Of a stretch of 64,000 nt of DNA, positions 33,106-42,091 are shown piece after piece. A program made the position numbers and the translations under genes. This DNA comes from a bacterium (GTDB lineage: Bacteria; Zhuqueibacterota; Zhuqueibacteria; Zhuqueibacterales; Zhuqueibacteraceae): NCBI GenBank assembly GCA_023150945.1, contig JAKLJX010000005.1, positions 16,629 through 80,628 of the forward strand, read 5' to 3'. The notes under the pieces are model-generated. The model saw nothing but the letters and a program-made list of their open reading frames with translations, made no database searches and was not told the DNA's origin. Every line of letters starts with the position of its first letter. Position 1 is the stretch's first letter.

Positions 33106-35253
33106 ATGTTTTCAAAATTGTGTGCCGGCCTGCTGATCGCCGGCGCGATGTTGACTTCGGCGGTGCGCGGGCAATATGCCGGAGAGATTCGCGGCACGGT
33201 GGTTGATGGTTTGAGCGGCGAGCCGCTGGCCGGTGTTGCCGTGCTGCTGGGCAAGTCTTCGACCGGCGCTGCCACCAACGCTGCCGGAGAGTTTCGCTTG
33301 GCGGCGAAAGATCCCGCTGATTCTTTGCTGATCCGGCGCATCGGGTATGAACCGGCACGGCTGGCGCTCGCGGAACTTTCCGGCAACGCCGCCATCCGAT
33401 TGATTCCCACCAGCCTGCTGTTCCATGAAGTGACCGTCACCGCCAAGCGCAGGGCTGCTCTCGCCGCGGACAATCCTGCGCCCGTGGCAGCCATTGCGCT
33501 GGCAGAACCGCGCTTGCTCACCAAACAGAATCTGGGTGAGGCGCTCGCGCAGATGCAATCGCTGCTGGTGAAAGAATACGGCGGTCTGAGCGGATTGAAA
33601 ACCGTGACGCTGCGCGGCGCTTCCGAGGGCCAGGTCCTGGTGTTACTCGATGGCTTTCGCCTGAACAACCCGCAAGGCGGCTGGGTCGATCTCAATCTTT
33701 TGCCCACGTTGAGCGTGAGCCGGATGGAAGTGATGCGCAGCGGCGCCTCGGCGCAGTACGGCAGCGAGGCGGTGGGCGGTATCGTGCACATCCACACGCT
33801 CGCGCCCGCGGCCCGCTTCACGCCGCAGGCCGAGTACACGCTGGGCAGCTATGGCACCGGCGCCGCGCGCATGCGGTGGAGCCAGCAGTTTGGAAAATTT
33901 TCCGGCGCGCTGGCTGTGGGACAGTTGCGCACCGCGGGCGATTACCCCACCGGCCTGGCAACGCGGCCGCGGCTGGAAAACAATCGTCTCGAGAAATGGG
34001 ATTTCTACGGCCGTGCCGATTATGCGATTTCACCGCAGGTGCGCGTGCGCGCTTTTCATCAATACCTCGACAGTGATCGCGCCGTTGCCGGCTCGTTGAG
34101 TTTTCCTTCGCCGGGCGCCCGGCAAACCGACGCCAATCACCTGAGCGGCGTGCTGTTCACCGCCCAACAAGGCGCACATTTGAATCTGAATCTGCAGGGA
34201 AGCTGGCATCATCTCGAACAGGACTATCGCAATCCCGATCCATTTTTCCCGATCGCGAGCCGTCATCGCGTGGAAGTGGCGGAGGTGCTGCTGCACAATC
34301 GCAGCCGATTCCGTGCCGCTGATTTGCTCTACGGCCTCGAGCTGGCGCATGCCCGCATCAAGAGCACGGATTTGCGACAACCGCGGCGCGATCAACGCAG
34401 CGCATTTGTGCAGGGCGAATGGCGCTGGCAGCGCGTGCACGCCAAATCGGCCACCAGCCTCACGCTCATTCCGGCGTTGCGTTATGACGATTATAGCGAC
34501 GCCGGCCACCGCACCAGCCCCAAACTCAGCCTGGTGTGGAAATGGGAGCGCACCTTTGTGCTGTCATGGCATGCGAGCACCGGCAAGAGTTTTCGCGTGC
34601 CGTCGATGAATGACTTGTTCTGGCCGAGTGGGCCATACACGGCCGGCAATCCGAATCTGCGGCCGGAAACCGGCACGCAATTCGACGGCGGCGTTTTGCT
34701 GCAGGCCGTCACCGGCGCGGGCCACTGGCAATTCGCGATGGACGCGTTTCACACCCGGCTGCAGAACTTGATCAGTTGGATTCCGGATGAAAATTTCCGG
34801 TTTTCGCCGCAGAACATCGCGGCCGCGCGGATCACGGGCTGGGAACCGGCGTTGCACTGGCGCGCGCCGGATGAACAAGTGCAGGTGCGGCTGGCCTACA
34901 CGCGTCTGCACGCCGTTGATGACAGTGAGGATCCGGCCGTGCGGGACCGGCGGCTGCTCTATCGCCCCGATCACAAGTTTGACGCCCTGCTCTCGTTCGA
35001 AGTGGCGGAGCTGAACTGCAGTGTGTCTTATCAAATCGTGAGCCGGCGTTTTGTGCGGCAGGACAACAGCCGCTCGCTGCCGGGTTATCGCCTGGTGGAT
35101 TTGTCCACGGCGCGGCGATTGAACTTGAAGAACGACTACTATCTCTATCTTGCCGGCGCGGTCAACAATCTCTTCGACAGGCGTATTCAGGTGATTGAAG
35201 ATTATCCGGCAGCCGGCCGTGAATTCCGCCTCACGCTGGGCGTGAGCCGGTGA
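33106..35253 (+). CDS. btuB: TonB-dependent cobalamin receptor (BtuB-like)
   Basis: 715 residues from the ATG at 33106, with GGGAGG eight bases upstream. After a signal peptide (CAGLLIAGAMLTSAVRGQ) comes a carboxypeptidase-regulatory-like domain (GEIRGTVVDGLSGEPLAG, about residues 25-105), common in Bacteroidota-type receptors. The plug follows with LVLLDGFRLNNPQGGWVDLNLLP and RMEVMRSGASAQYGSEAVGGIVHI, then a 22-stranded barrel ending in a short C-terminal strand (FRLTLGVSR). The cobalamin riboswitch immediately upstream is the reason to call it a B12 transporter. It imports ligand with TonB-ExbBD energy from the inner membrane; those genes are not here. Confidence 0.9.
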   Translation: MFSKLCAGLLIAGAMLTSAVRGQYAGEIRGTVVDGLSGEPLAGVAVLLGKSSTGAATNAAGEFRLAAKDPADSLLIRRIGYEPARLALAELSGNAAIRLIPTSLLFHEVTVTAKRRAALAADNPAPVAAIALAEPRLLTKQNLGEALAQMQSLLVKEYGGLSGLKTVTLRGASEGQVLVLLDGFRLNNPQGGWVDLNLLPTLSVSRMEVMRSGASAQYGSEAVGGIVHIHTLAPAARFTPQAEYTLGSYGTGAARMRWSQQFGKFSGALAVGQLRTAGDYPTGLATRPRLENNRLEKWDFYGRADYAISPQVRVRAFHQYLDSDRAVAGSLSFPSPGARQTDANHLSGVLFTAQQGAHLNLNLQGSWHHLEQDYRNPDPFFPIASRHRVEVAEVLLHNRSRFRAADLLYGLELAHARIKSTDLRQPRRDQRSAFVQGEWRWQRVHAKSATSLTLIPALRYDDYSDAGHRTSPKLSLVWKWERTFVLSWHASTGKSFRVPSMNDLFWPSGPYTAGNPNLRPETGTQFDGGVLLQAVTGAGHWQFAMDAFHTRLQNLISWIPDENFRFSPQNIAAARITGWEPALHWRAPDEQVQVRLAYTRLHAVDDSEDPAVRDRRLLYRPDHKFDALLSFEVAELNCSVSYQIVSRRFVRQDNSRSLPGYRLVDLSTARRLNLKNDYYLYLAGAVNNLFDRRIQVIEDYPAAGREFRLTLGVSR

Positions 35254-35640
35254 ACGTTGCACGCGTTGCGCCGTGATCGGGCACGTGCGTGTGTGATGTG
35301 ATCGGGCCGAATGCGCCGGCAGCAGCGGCGGTGCCATCGTCGCGCGACAGCCGGACAGGCATGGTTGATTTCCGCATGCACTCGGCGCGAGAAAATGGAG
35401 CGTGCGGAGGATTCTTGCGCGTGAACGAATCACCGTGCGCTCTGTTTTCTTGCTGCTGGCAGGCTGTGCCGCGAGGGACAAGCGTGTCGGCACGGGCAAA
35501 ATGGAAATAGGCCTTGCATTGCTAGCGAGAATTCTTTATAATATTTTCACTTTTGATTGACGCGAATGAGGCGTGTATAGATACGCGCGCACGGAGCCGG
35601 GAAAGAGGCTTGCTGAGTTGTGGCACAAGCAAGAGGTGGA
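35254..35640. other. 387-bp interval with a promoter and a possible short ORF
   Basis: A frame at 35435-35560 (GTG start, 41 residues) contains VFLLLAGCAA, a lipobox-like stretch, but there is no good ribosome-binding site and it overlaps the promoter; it may be a truncated lipoprotein. TTGATTGACGCGAATGAG near 35552 resembles the end of the GxxExxY cassette. The YpdA promoter is annotated separately. Confidence 0.4.
35514..35542 (+). promoter_or_regulatory. sigma70-type promoter for the YpdA-like gene
   Basis: TTGCAT at 35514-35519, a 17-bp spacer and a perfect TATAAT at 35537-35542. Transcription would start about 90 bp before the YpdA-like start codon at 35641. The -35 shares TTGCA with the promoter at 32690. 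Confidence 0.65.
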
Positions 35641-36660
35641 ATGGATCGCAAGTCACTAGTGGATGTCTTGATCGTTGGCGCGGGGCCAGTGGGGCTCGCC
35701 TGCGGTATTGCAGCACAACGCAGCGGGCTTTCCTCTCTGATTGTCGAAAAGGGTGCGCTCACCAATGCGCTCTGCCATTTCCCGCGCCACATGAGATTCT
35801 TCTCCACCCCGGAGCTGCTGGAGATTGGCGAAGTTCCCTTCATCATTGCCGGTGACAAGCCCACGCGTGCCGATGCCCTCAATTATTATCGCCGCGTCGC
35901 GCAGCATTATGATCTGCGCCTCCATCTCCACGAAGAAGTCCGGCGCATCACCAAATCAGCGGATACCTTCACCGTCAACAGCGCGGCCGCGGACTATCAA
36001 GCCTCCTGCGTCGTGATCGCCACGGGCTATTACGACCACCCCAATCTGCTCAACCTCCCCGGCGAGGATCTCCCGAAGGTCTCTCATTATTACACCGAGC
36101 CTTTTCCGTTTTTTCGGCGGAAGGTTGCGATCATCGGCGGAAAAAACTCGGCAGTGGAGGCCGCGCTCGACCTCTACCGCCACGGTGCGCAGGTCACGCT
36201 CATTCATCGCGGACCGGAGATCCGGCAAAGCGTGAAGTATTGGATTCTGCCCGACATTCTCAATCGCATTCAAGAAGGCAGCATCGCGGCGCGCTGCAAC
36301 ACCCGCGTGGTGCAAATCACCAACGACGCAATCGTGCTGCAGAACCAGGCAGGCGAAACCGAGACGCTGGCGAATGATTTCGTCTTTGCGCTCACCGGCT
36401 ATCATCCCGACTATGCCTTTCTGCAGGCGTGCGGCATTGCAATCAGTGGTGAGGACAACAGCCCGCGCCACGACCCCGCGACTTTCGAGACCAATGTGCC
36501 CGGGCTTTACGTCGCGGGTGTGGTGGCCGCCGGCAAAAACGGCAACAAGATCTTCATCGAGAACGGCCGCGAGCATGCCAACGTGATCATGCGCCACCTC
36601 GCGCCGCGGCTGCAGAATCACGCACGGCGCGCTGGCGCGAGTGAACCTGCCCGGGCATGA
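35641..36660 (+). CDS. ypdA: YpdA-type bacillithiol disulfide reductase (FAD/NAD(P)-binding)
   Basis: 339 residues from the ATG at 35641, with AGAGGTGG upstream; a GTG seven codons earlier is possible. N-terminal FAD motif VLIVGAGPVGLACGIAAQRSG, the LTNALCHFPRHMRFFSTPELLEIG stretch, a second dinucleotide motif VAIIGGKNSAVEAALDLYRHG, and the FAD-end GLYVAGVVAAGKNGNKIFIENGREHA are characteristic of the YpdA family, which reduces bacillithiol disulfide with NADPH in low-G+C and Bacteroidota-type bacteria. It implies the cell uses bacillithiol. Biosynthesis genes are not in the window. Confidence 0.88.
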   Translation: MDRKSLVDVLIVGAGPVGLACGIAAQRSGLSSLIVEKGALTNALCHFPRHMRFFSTPELLEIGEVPFIIAGDKPTRADALNYYRRVAQHYDLRLHLHEEVRRITKSADTFTVNSAAADYQASCVVIATGYYDHPNLLNLPGEDLPKVSHYYTEPFPFFRRKVAIIGGKNSAVEAALDLYRHGAQVTLIHRGPEIRQSVKYWILPDILNRIQEGSIAARCNTRVVQITNDAIVLQNQAGETETLANDFVFALTGYHPDYAFLQACGIAISGEDNSPRHDPATFETNVPGLYVAGVVAAGKNGNKIFIENGREHANVIMRHLAPRLQNHARRAGASEPARA

Positions 36661-36738
36661 AGCGGGCGCAGGCCACGCCTACGCTGCTCCGTGCCCGAAT
36701 AAAACCGAAGACTTTTCACACACCACTGGGAGCAAAGG

Positions 36739-37302
36739 ATGATCCGCAAGATCGGTTTATGGTTGAGTCTGGGGTGCATGGTTACGGTGCTTGCCGGCGG
36801 CACTTGCACGCCGCCGCCGCCACAGCAGCGCCCGGGCAGTGCGTTTGAGGGCTCGGCGTTTTGGGCGCGCGACATTGCGCAGCCGCTGATCACCAACTTT
36901 GCCGCCGACGCGCAGATCTATCACATCATGGGTGTTCAAATCTTTCGCGACGGCCGGCTGCCCGCCAATCAGGGAAGTTGGGGATTGGTGGCGTGGAGCC
37001 CGTCACAGCAGAAAGAGTTTCAAGTCAACGTGCGGCATGACGGCTCCACTTCGACCAGCACGCGGGCGCAAACTTCGGTGCCGGGCGCCAACGGTCAGCC
37101 CTTGCCGGTAGGTTGGGTCAACAGCACGGACATCTTCAATGCGACGGCGCCGCATCGCGATCCGGCCGCCACCTTGGCGACTCTGGCCGCGTTCAATATC
37201 GCCACTTACAGCCAGCCGATGTGGGGCATCAACTTCAACGCCGGCGCGCAGCCGACGCATTACGTGAAATTCGACGGCACCTATATCGGCACCTCGCCCT
37301 GA
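36739..37302 (+). CDS. putative lipoprotein of unknown function
   Basis: 187 residues from the ATG at 36739, with GGGAGCAAAGG upstream. The N-terminus MIRKIGLWLSLGCMVTVLAGGTC is a lipoprotein signal with an LAGGTC lipobox, followed by a Pro-rich linker. The rest contains AFEGSAFWARDIAQ, WGLVAWSPSQQKEFQVNVRHDG and ATYSQPMWGINFN; I do not recognise a family. It lies between YpdA and dihydrolipoyl dehydrogenase with no evident link. Confidence 0.65.
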   Translation: MIRKIGLWLSLGCMVTVLAGGTCTPPPPQQRPGSAFEGSAFWARDIAQPLITNFAADAQIYHIMGVQIFRDGRLPANQGSWGLVAWSPSQQKEFQVNVRHDGSTSTSTRAQTSVPGANGQPLPVGWVNSTDIFNATAPHRDPAATLATLAAFNIATYSQPMWGINFNAGAQPTHYVKFDGTYIGTSP

Positions 37303-37389
37303 AGCGGCTGAACGGAACAGACGTCCGGCGCGTCGCAGATTGCGCAAGATTCAGCGCCGGGTGCAGATACAATTCCAGAGGAGAGCAGT

Positions 37390-38784
37390 TTGAAAGAATT
37401 TGATTTGGTAATCGTTGGCGGCGGCCCGGGTGGCTATGTGGCCGCGATTCGGGCGGCTCAACTCGGCATGAAAGTCGCCGTCATCGAAAAGGACAAACTC
37501 GGCGGCCTGTGTTTGAACTGGGGCTGCATCCCGAGCAAGGCGCTGCTGCGCTCGGCGGAAGTCTATCACCTGCTGCATCACGTGCACGAGTTTGGCCTGG
37601 GCGTGGAGAATGTTTCGTTCGAGTGGCAGAAGATCATTCAACGCAGCCGCAAGATCTCCGAGCAGATCAACAAAGGCGTGCATTTCCTGTTTCGCAAGAA
37701 CAAAATCGAGCACATCGATGGCGCCGGCCGTTTGCGCAAGGGCAACGTCGTCGAAGTCACCAAAGACGGCAAGGCAGTGGGTGAGTACAAAGGCCGGAAC
37801 CTCATCATCGCCACCGGCGGCACGCATCGCTCGCTGCCCGGCGTCGAGTTGGATCGCAAGCGCGTCATCACCAGCACGGAAGCCATGATCCTGCCGGAGC
37901 AGCCGAAGGCGATGATCGTCATCGGCGGCGGGCCGATCGGCGTGGAGTTCGCCTACTTCTACAATGCCTTCGGCTGCCAAGTCACCATTCTGGAGATGAT
38001 GCCGCAGATTCTGCCGCTGGAAGACGAAGAAGTCGTGAAAGCGCTTACTTCCAATTTCAAGAAAAGTGGCATCGCGGTGGAGGCCAACGCCAAAGTCACC
38101 GGCGTCAATGTCGGCGCGCAAGACGTCACGGTCAGCTACACCGTTGGCAATGCCGAAAAGAAGATCACCGGCGACGTGGCGCTCATGGCGATTGGCTTTG
38201 CCGGCCAGACCGCCAACCTCGGCTTGGAAGAAATCGGCGTCACCATCGAGAAGACGTTTATCGCGGTTGACCGGCGCACCTATGCCACCGCGGTGCCCGG
38301 TGTGTATGCGATCGGCGATGTGATCGGCGCGCCGCTGCTGGCGCATGTCGCTTCGGCCGAAGGCATCGCCTGCGTGGAACACCTCGCCGGCAAAGCGCCG
38401 CAGCCGGTGGACTACAACAATATTCCCGGCTGCACCTACTGCCAGCCGCAAGTCGGCAGCGTGGGCCTGACGGAAAAGCAGGCGCGCGAAAAAGGCTATG
38501 ACGTTGCCGTCGGCCGTTTTCCGTTCCGGCCGCTGGGCAAGGCCGTGGCCGTGGGAGAAACCGAAGGCTTCGTGAAGCTCGTGGTTGACAAAAAATACGG
38601 GGAAATCTTGGGTGCGCACATCCTCGGCAGCGAAGCCACGGACATGATCGCGGAATTGGTGGCGGCGCGCGCGCTCGAGTCCACCGTCCACAGCTTGCTC
38701 AAAACCGTGCATGCGCATCCCACCTTCACCGAGGCGGTGATGGAGGCTGCCGCGGATGCACTGGGCGAGGCGATTCACATCTGA
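37390..38784 (+). CDS. lpdA: dihydrolipoyl dehydrogenase
   Basis: 464 residues. The TTG start at 37390 has GAGGAGAGCAG upstream, and ATG codons occur only later. It is a pyridine nucleotide-disulfide oxidoreductase with the FAD motif VIVGGGPGGYVAAIRAAQLG, redox-active Cys41 and Cys46 in GGLCLNWGCIPSKAL, an NAD motif VIGGGPIGVEFAYFYNAFG, and the C-terminal dimer interface with HAHPTFTEAVMEAAADA containing the catalytic His-Glu. It oxidises dihydrolipoamide for 2-oxoacid dehydrogenases or the glycine cleavage system. The E1 and E2 genes are not adjacent. Confidence 0.95.
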   Translation: MKEFDLVIVGGGPGGYVAAIRAAQLGMKVAVIEKDKLGGLCLNWGCIPSKALLRSAEVYHLLHHVHEFGLGVENVSFEWQKIIQRSRKISEQINKGVHFLFRKNKIEHIDGAGRLRKGNVVEVTKDGKAVGEYKGRNLIIATGGTHRSLPGVELDRKRVITSTEAMILPEQPKAMIVIGGGPIGVEFAYFYNAFGCQVTILEMMPQILPLEDEEVVKALTSNFKKSGIAVEANAKVTGVNVGAQDVTVSYTVGNAEKKITGDVALMAIGFAGQTANLGLEEIGVTIEKTFIAVDRRTYATAVPGVYAIGDVIGAPLLAHVASAEGIACVEHLAGKAPQPVDYNNIPGCTYCQPQVGSVGLTEKQAREKGYDVAVGRFPFRPLGKAVAVGETEGFVKLVVDKKYGEILGAHILGSEATDMIAELVAARALESTVHSLLKTVHAHPTFTEAVMEAAADALGEAIHI

Positions 38785-38964
38785 GGAAAGCTGTTGCGCG
38801 CAGCGACGCTCATGATGGCGGCGCACAATGGCCGGCCGGGGCAGCAAACGCGGTGCGCTCCCGGTGCGGTCGCGATCGCGCGGCGCGAGTTGCTGGGCCC
38901 GGGGCGCGGCTGCGAATTTGGGCTACAATTCACTGATCTCATCACCATAGAAGGAGAAGCCACA

Positions 38965-39060
38965 ATGATGAAGAAAAAGGCCGTCAAGAAGGCAGCCAAG
39001 AAGAAGGCGACGAAGAAGAAGGCGGCTGCCAAGAAGAAAACAGCGGCGAAGAAGAAGTAA
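38965..39060 (+). CDS. 31-residue Lys/Ala-rich peptide (histone H1-like)
   Basis: It has paired ATG codons (38965/38968) preceded by AGAAGGAG, a strong ribosome-binding site. Of 31 residues, 17 are Lys and 9 are Ala, in KKKA-type repeats. This composition resembles the C-terminal tail of histone H1 or of bacterial HU/AlgP-like nucleoid proteins. Such short peptides bind nucleic acids in other bacteria, but here that is an inference. It is followed by a strong hairpin at 39112. Confidence 0.6.
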   Translation: MMKKKAVKKAAKKKATKKKAAAKKKTAAKKK

Positions 39061-39111
39061 GCACGCGCCTGAAACGCGCCAGCCGCTTTCGGCCTTGCTG
39101 AGTTGTAGCGT

Positions 39112-39133
39112 CAGTCCCGCTGCGGCGGGACTG
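39112..39133 (+). terminator. hairpin between the Lys-rich gene and nuoA
   Basis: CAGTCCCGC (39112-39120) pairs with GCGGGACTG (39125-39133) across a four-base loop, nine perfect pairs. There is no adjacent T-run of useful length, so this is only a possible terminator that insulates nuoA from upstream transcription. Confidence 0.5.
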
Positions 39134-39204
39134 ATGTTTCGCTGTTCCGCGACGCGATGAGTTGCATCACCGCGTTTTTAGCATAAACGTCAAGCGAGTG
39201 TGCA

Positions 39205-39558
39205 ATGAGCAGTTTGATGGCAGTGCTCACGACTTTCGTGCTGCTCGGCGGCCTGGTGGGGTTGATCCTGGCGTTGTCCTCCTGGCTCGGCCCCAAACGC
39301 ACCAACAGCGTGAAAGAAGTGCCGTTCGAGTGCGGCTGGGTTCCCATTGCCCTGCCCGGCGAACGGCTGTCGATCCGATTCTACCTGATCGCGATTCTGT
39401 TCGTGCTCTTCGATATTGAAATCGTTTTTCTCTTCCCCTGGGTCACGGTGTTTCGCGAGTTGGGCCCGGGCGGCTTCTTCAGCATGATGACCTTCGTGGG
39501 TATTCTCGTGCTGGGGTTGGTATACGCGTGGAAGCGAGGTGCATTGGAATGGGATTGA
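39205..39558 (+). CDS. nuoA: NADH-quinone oxidoreductase subunit A
   Basis: 117 residues with three transmembrane helices. The conserved loop EVPFECGWVPIALPGERLSIRFYLIAILFVLFDIEIVFLFPWV holds the NuoA core motif between TM1 and TM2; the end VYAWKRGALEWD is typical. It is a membrane-arm subunit near the quinone site of complex I. It is the first gene of the nuo operon, with its stop overlapping nuoB by ten bases. Confidence 0.95.
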   Translation: MSSLMAVLTTFVLLGGLVGLILALSSWLGPKRTNSVKEVPFECGWVPIALPGERLSIRFYLIAILFVLFDIEIVFLFPWVTVFRELGPGGFFSMMTFVGILVLGLVYAWKRGALEWD

Positions 39559-40025
39559 GAAATCTCCTCGGTGGCGACAACTTTGTCACTTCGCGCGTCG
39601 ATGCCGCCGTCGGCTGGGCGCGCAAATTCTCGCTGTTTCAGTATCCGTTCGTGACCGCCTGCTGCGGCATGGAATACATGGCAGTGTCCGGCCCGCAATA
39701 CGATCTTGACCGCTTCGGCGCCGCTCTGCCGCGCTTCAGTCCGCGCCAGGCCGACGTGCTCTTTGTCGTCGGCACGATCAGCCAAAAGATCGCGCCGATC
39801 ATGCGCCGTGTTTACGATCAGATGTGCGAGCCGAAATGGGTCGTCGCGTTCGGCGTCTGCACCTGCACCGGCGGATTCTACGACAACTACTCCACCGTGC
39901 AGGGCATCGATACCATCGTGCCGGTCGATGTCTACATTCCCGGCTGCCCGCCGCGGCCGGAAACCGTGCTGCAGGGCATTATGTTGTTGCAGGAAAAAAT
40001 TCAAAAGCAGAAACAGGAGTATTGA
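39549..40025 (+). CDS. nuoB: NADH-quinone oxidoreductase subunit B, first copy
   Basis: 158 residues from the ATG at 39549, overlapping the end of nuoA. The N2 cluster ligands are complete: tandem Cys in FVTACCGMEYM, Cys in VVAFGVCTCTGG and Cys in YIPGCPPRPET. RFSPRQADVLFVVGTISQKIAP and VPVDVYIPGCPP are family core motifs. The ACCGMEYM form differs from the second copy (ACCAIEMM), showing two lineages. It transfers electrons to quinone with NuoD. Confidence 0.94.
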   Translation: MGLRNLLGGDNFVTSRVDAAVGWARKFSLFQYPFVTACCGMEYMAVSGPQYDLDRFGAALPRFSPRQADVLFVVGTISQKIAPIMRRVYDQMCEPKWVVAFGVCTCTGGFYDNYSTVQGIDTIVPVDVYIPGCPPRPETVLQGIMLLQEKIQKQKQEY

Positions 40026-40225
40026 GTACTGCGACCGTCAAGTCCCTTGCCCCGAAGTTGGTCTTCTGGTAGAATCTTCCCCCGCCCCTGGCACCAGGAT
40101 TGGCTTATCATGTATGCCCAGCGCCGGCGGAGAATTCAACAGAATGAGGTGGCAGGGTGTTGTATCCCGCTTGACGTTCTGGTATTACCCGCGTAACGAA
40201 ACTCATCGTCAGGTGACTGCATCCC
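40026..40225. other. 200-bp gap between nuoB and nuoCD
   Basis: No gene is evident. A possible internal promoter is TTGCCC near 40039, a 17-bp spacer and TAGAAT. This is wide for a complex I operon, so nuoCD may have its own transcript. Confidence 0.4.
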
Positions 40226-42091
40226 ATGTCTTGGCTGGAGAATATTGCCCAGAAATTTCCAGGTGCGGTGAAGGTTCTGCCCTCGCCTGCCGGGGAAAAT
40301 GTTCTGGAAGTGACGCGCGACGCGCTGTTGGCAGTGTGCGCTTATTTGAAAAACGAGCATCAGCCCGGTTTCAATTTCCTGATGGATCTCGGCGGGGTGG
40401 ATTATCTCACCTTCCCACAGCCCCGGCCCGAGCGCTTCGAACTGATCTGCAACCTCTTCTCCTGGCCGCAAAAGGTCCGTTTGCGCCTGCGCGTGCCGGT
40501 GCCGGAGCACGACCCGGTGGTGCCCTCAGTGACCAGTTTGTGGGCCGGCGCGGGCTGGTATGAACGCGAAGTCTGGGATCTCTTCGGCGTGCGCTTCAAG
40601 GGATTGGCCGATCATCGCCGCATTCTGCTGTATGACGAGTTCAAGGGCCATCCCCTGCGCAAGGATTATCCCATCAGCCGCCGCCATCCGCTCGTCTCCA
40701 ACGAGAAGATGAGTGCCCCCGGCAGCAACGGCCAGGCGCGCACGCATCGCATCAAGACGCCCCAGCCCGGCGCGAACGCGCAGAACATGCTGCTCAACAT
40801 GGGGCCTTCGCATCCGGCGATGCACGGCGTCATCCACCTGCTGCTCGAACTCGACGGCGAAACCGTCGAAAGCGCCGAGGTCGGCATCGGCTATTTGCAT
40901 CGTGCCTTCGAGAAGGATGCCGAAGCCGTGACCTGGACGCAGGTCTTTCCCTACACCGACCGCCTCAACTATGTCTCACCGCTGATCAACAATGTGGGCT
41001 ACGCCCTGGCGGTGGAAAAAGTGATGGGTCTGCAGATCACCGAACGCTGCCAGTACATTCGCGTGATCATGTCGGAGGTCTCGCGCATCACCGATCACTT
41101 GACCTGCATCGCCGCCAGCGCCATGGAACTCGGCGCGATGACCGGCTTTCTCTATTTCATCAAAGTGCGCGACATGCTGTACGAACTGGTCGAGGAAATC
41201 ACCGGCGCGCGCCTAACCGTCTCCTACGTGCGAATCGGCGGCGTCAAGGCCGATCTCACGCCCACTTTTGCCGACAATCTGCGCAAGATTCTCAAAGAGC
41301 TGCGCATCGCATTGGACGAGCTGCACAAGCTGCTCACCCGCAACCGCATTTTCGTGGACCGCATGCAGGGCGTGGGCGTGATCAGCAAGCAGCGCGCGAT
41401 CGACTTTGGCTTCACCGGCCCGATGCTGCGCTCCTGCGGCGTCGATTACGACGTGCGCAAAGCCGAACCCTATCTCGTCTACGACCGCCTCGATTTCGAT
41501 ATTCCCTATGGCACCAACGGTGATAATTACGACCGCTATCTCGTTCGCATGGAGGAAGTCGAGCAGAGTGTTCACATTCTGGAGCAATGCCTGCAGCAAA
41601 TACCCGGCGGCGAAATCAACGTCGATCATGAAGGCAGGGTCTTACCGGCCAGCGAGATGGCGGACTACGGCAAATTTGGCCGGACCAAGGGTTTGCTGCA
41701 GATCGAAGCCCTGACCGACCCCACGCTTTCCGGCGGGAACTCGCGGTTGCGTGACAATATTTTCCCGGACAACAAGCGCGCCGTCCTGCCTGCCAAGGAA
41801 AAAGTCTACGGCAGCATCGAAGGCCTGATGAATCACTTCATGCTGATCATGGAAGGCTACGGCATTGCGCCGCCCATCGGCGAAGCCTACCAGGCGGTCG
41901 AAGGCGCCAACGGCGAGCTGGGTTTCTACGTCATCAGCGACGGCAGCGGCAAGCCCTACCGCGTGGACGTGCGGCCGCCCTGCTTCGCGCTCATGTCCGG
42001 CTTTCATGAGATGATCAAAGGCGATGCGGTGGCGGATATCATCGCGACGTTCGGCACGGTGAACATGATTGCAGGAGAATTGGATCGATGA
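40226..42091 (+). CDS. nuoCD: fused NADH-quinone oxidoreductase subunits C and D
   Basis: 621 residues. The NuoC part (about residues 1-155) includes LMDLGGVDYLT, VPEHDPVVPSVTSLWAGAGWYEREVWDLFGV and HRRILLYDEFKGHPLRKDYP. After a linker at about 165-185 the NuoD part runs to the end with NMGPSHPAMHG (the quinone-site His), VGIGYLHRAFEK and RVDVRPPCFALM. Fused NuoCD is common in several bacterial groups. A 60-residue insertion (about residues 470-530, GLLQIEALTDPTLSGGNSRL) is present, and the second NuoD lacks it. It binds quinone with NuoB. nuoE overlaps its stop codon (ATGA). Confidence 0.94.
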   Translation: MSWLENIAQKFPGAVKVLPSPAGENVLEVTRDALLAVCAYLKNEHQPGFNFLMDLGGVDYLTFPQPRPERFELICNLFSWPQKVRLRLRVPVPEHDPVVPSVTSLWAGAGWYEREVWDLFGVRFKGLADHRRILLYDEFKGHPLRKDYPISRRHPLVSNEKMSAPGSNGQARTHRIKTPQPGANAQNMLLNMGPSHPAMHGVIHLLLELDGETVESAEVGIGYLHRAFEKDAEAVTWTQVFPYTDRLNYVSPLINNVGYALAVEKVMGLQITERCQYIRVIMSEVSRITDHLTCIAASAMELGAMTGFLYFIKVRDMLYELVEEITGARLTVSYVRIGGVKADLTPTFADNLRKILKELRIALDELHKLLTRNRIFVDRMQGVGVISKQRAIDFGFTGPMLRSCGVDYDVRKAEPYLVYDRLDFDIPYGTNGDNYDRYLVRMEEVEQSVHILEQCLQQIPGGEINVDHEGRVLPASEMADYGKFGRTKGLLQIEALTDPTLSGGNSRLRDNIFPDNKRAVLPAKEKVYGSIEGLMNHFMLIMEGYGIAPPIGEAYQAVEGANGELGFYVISDGSGKPYRVDVRPPCFALMSGFHEMIKGDAVADIIATFGTVNMIAGELDR

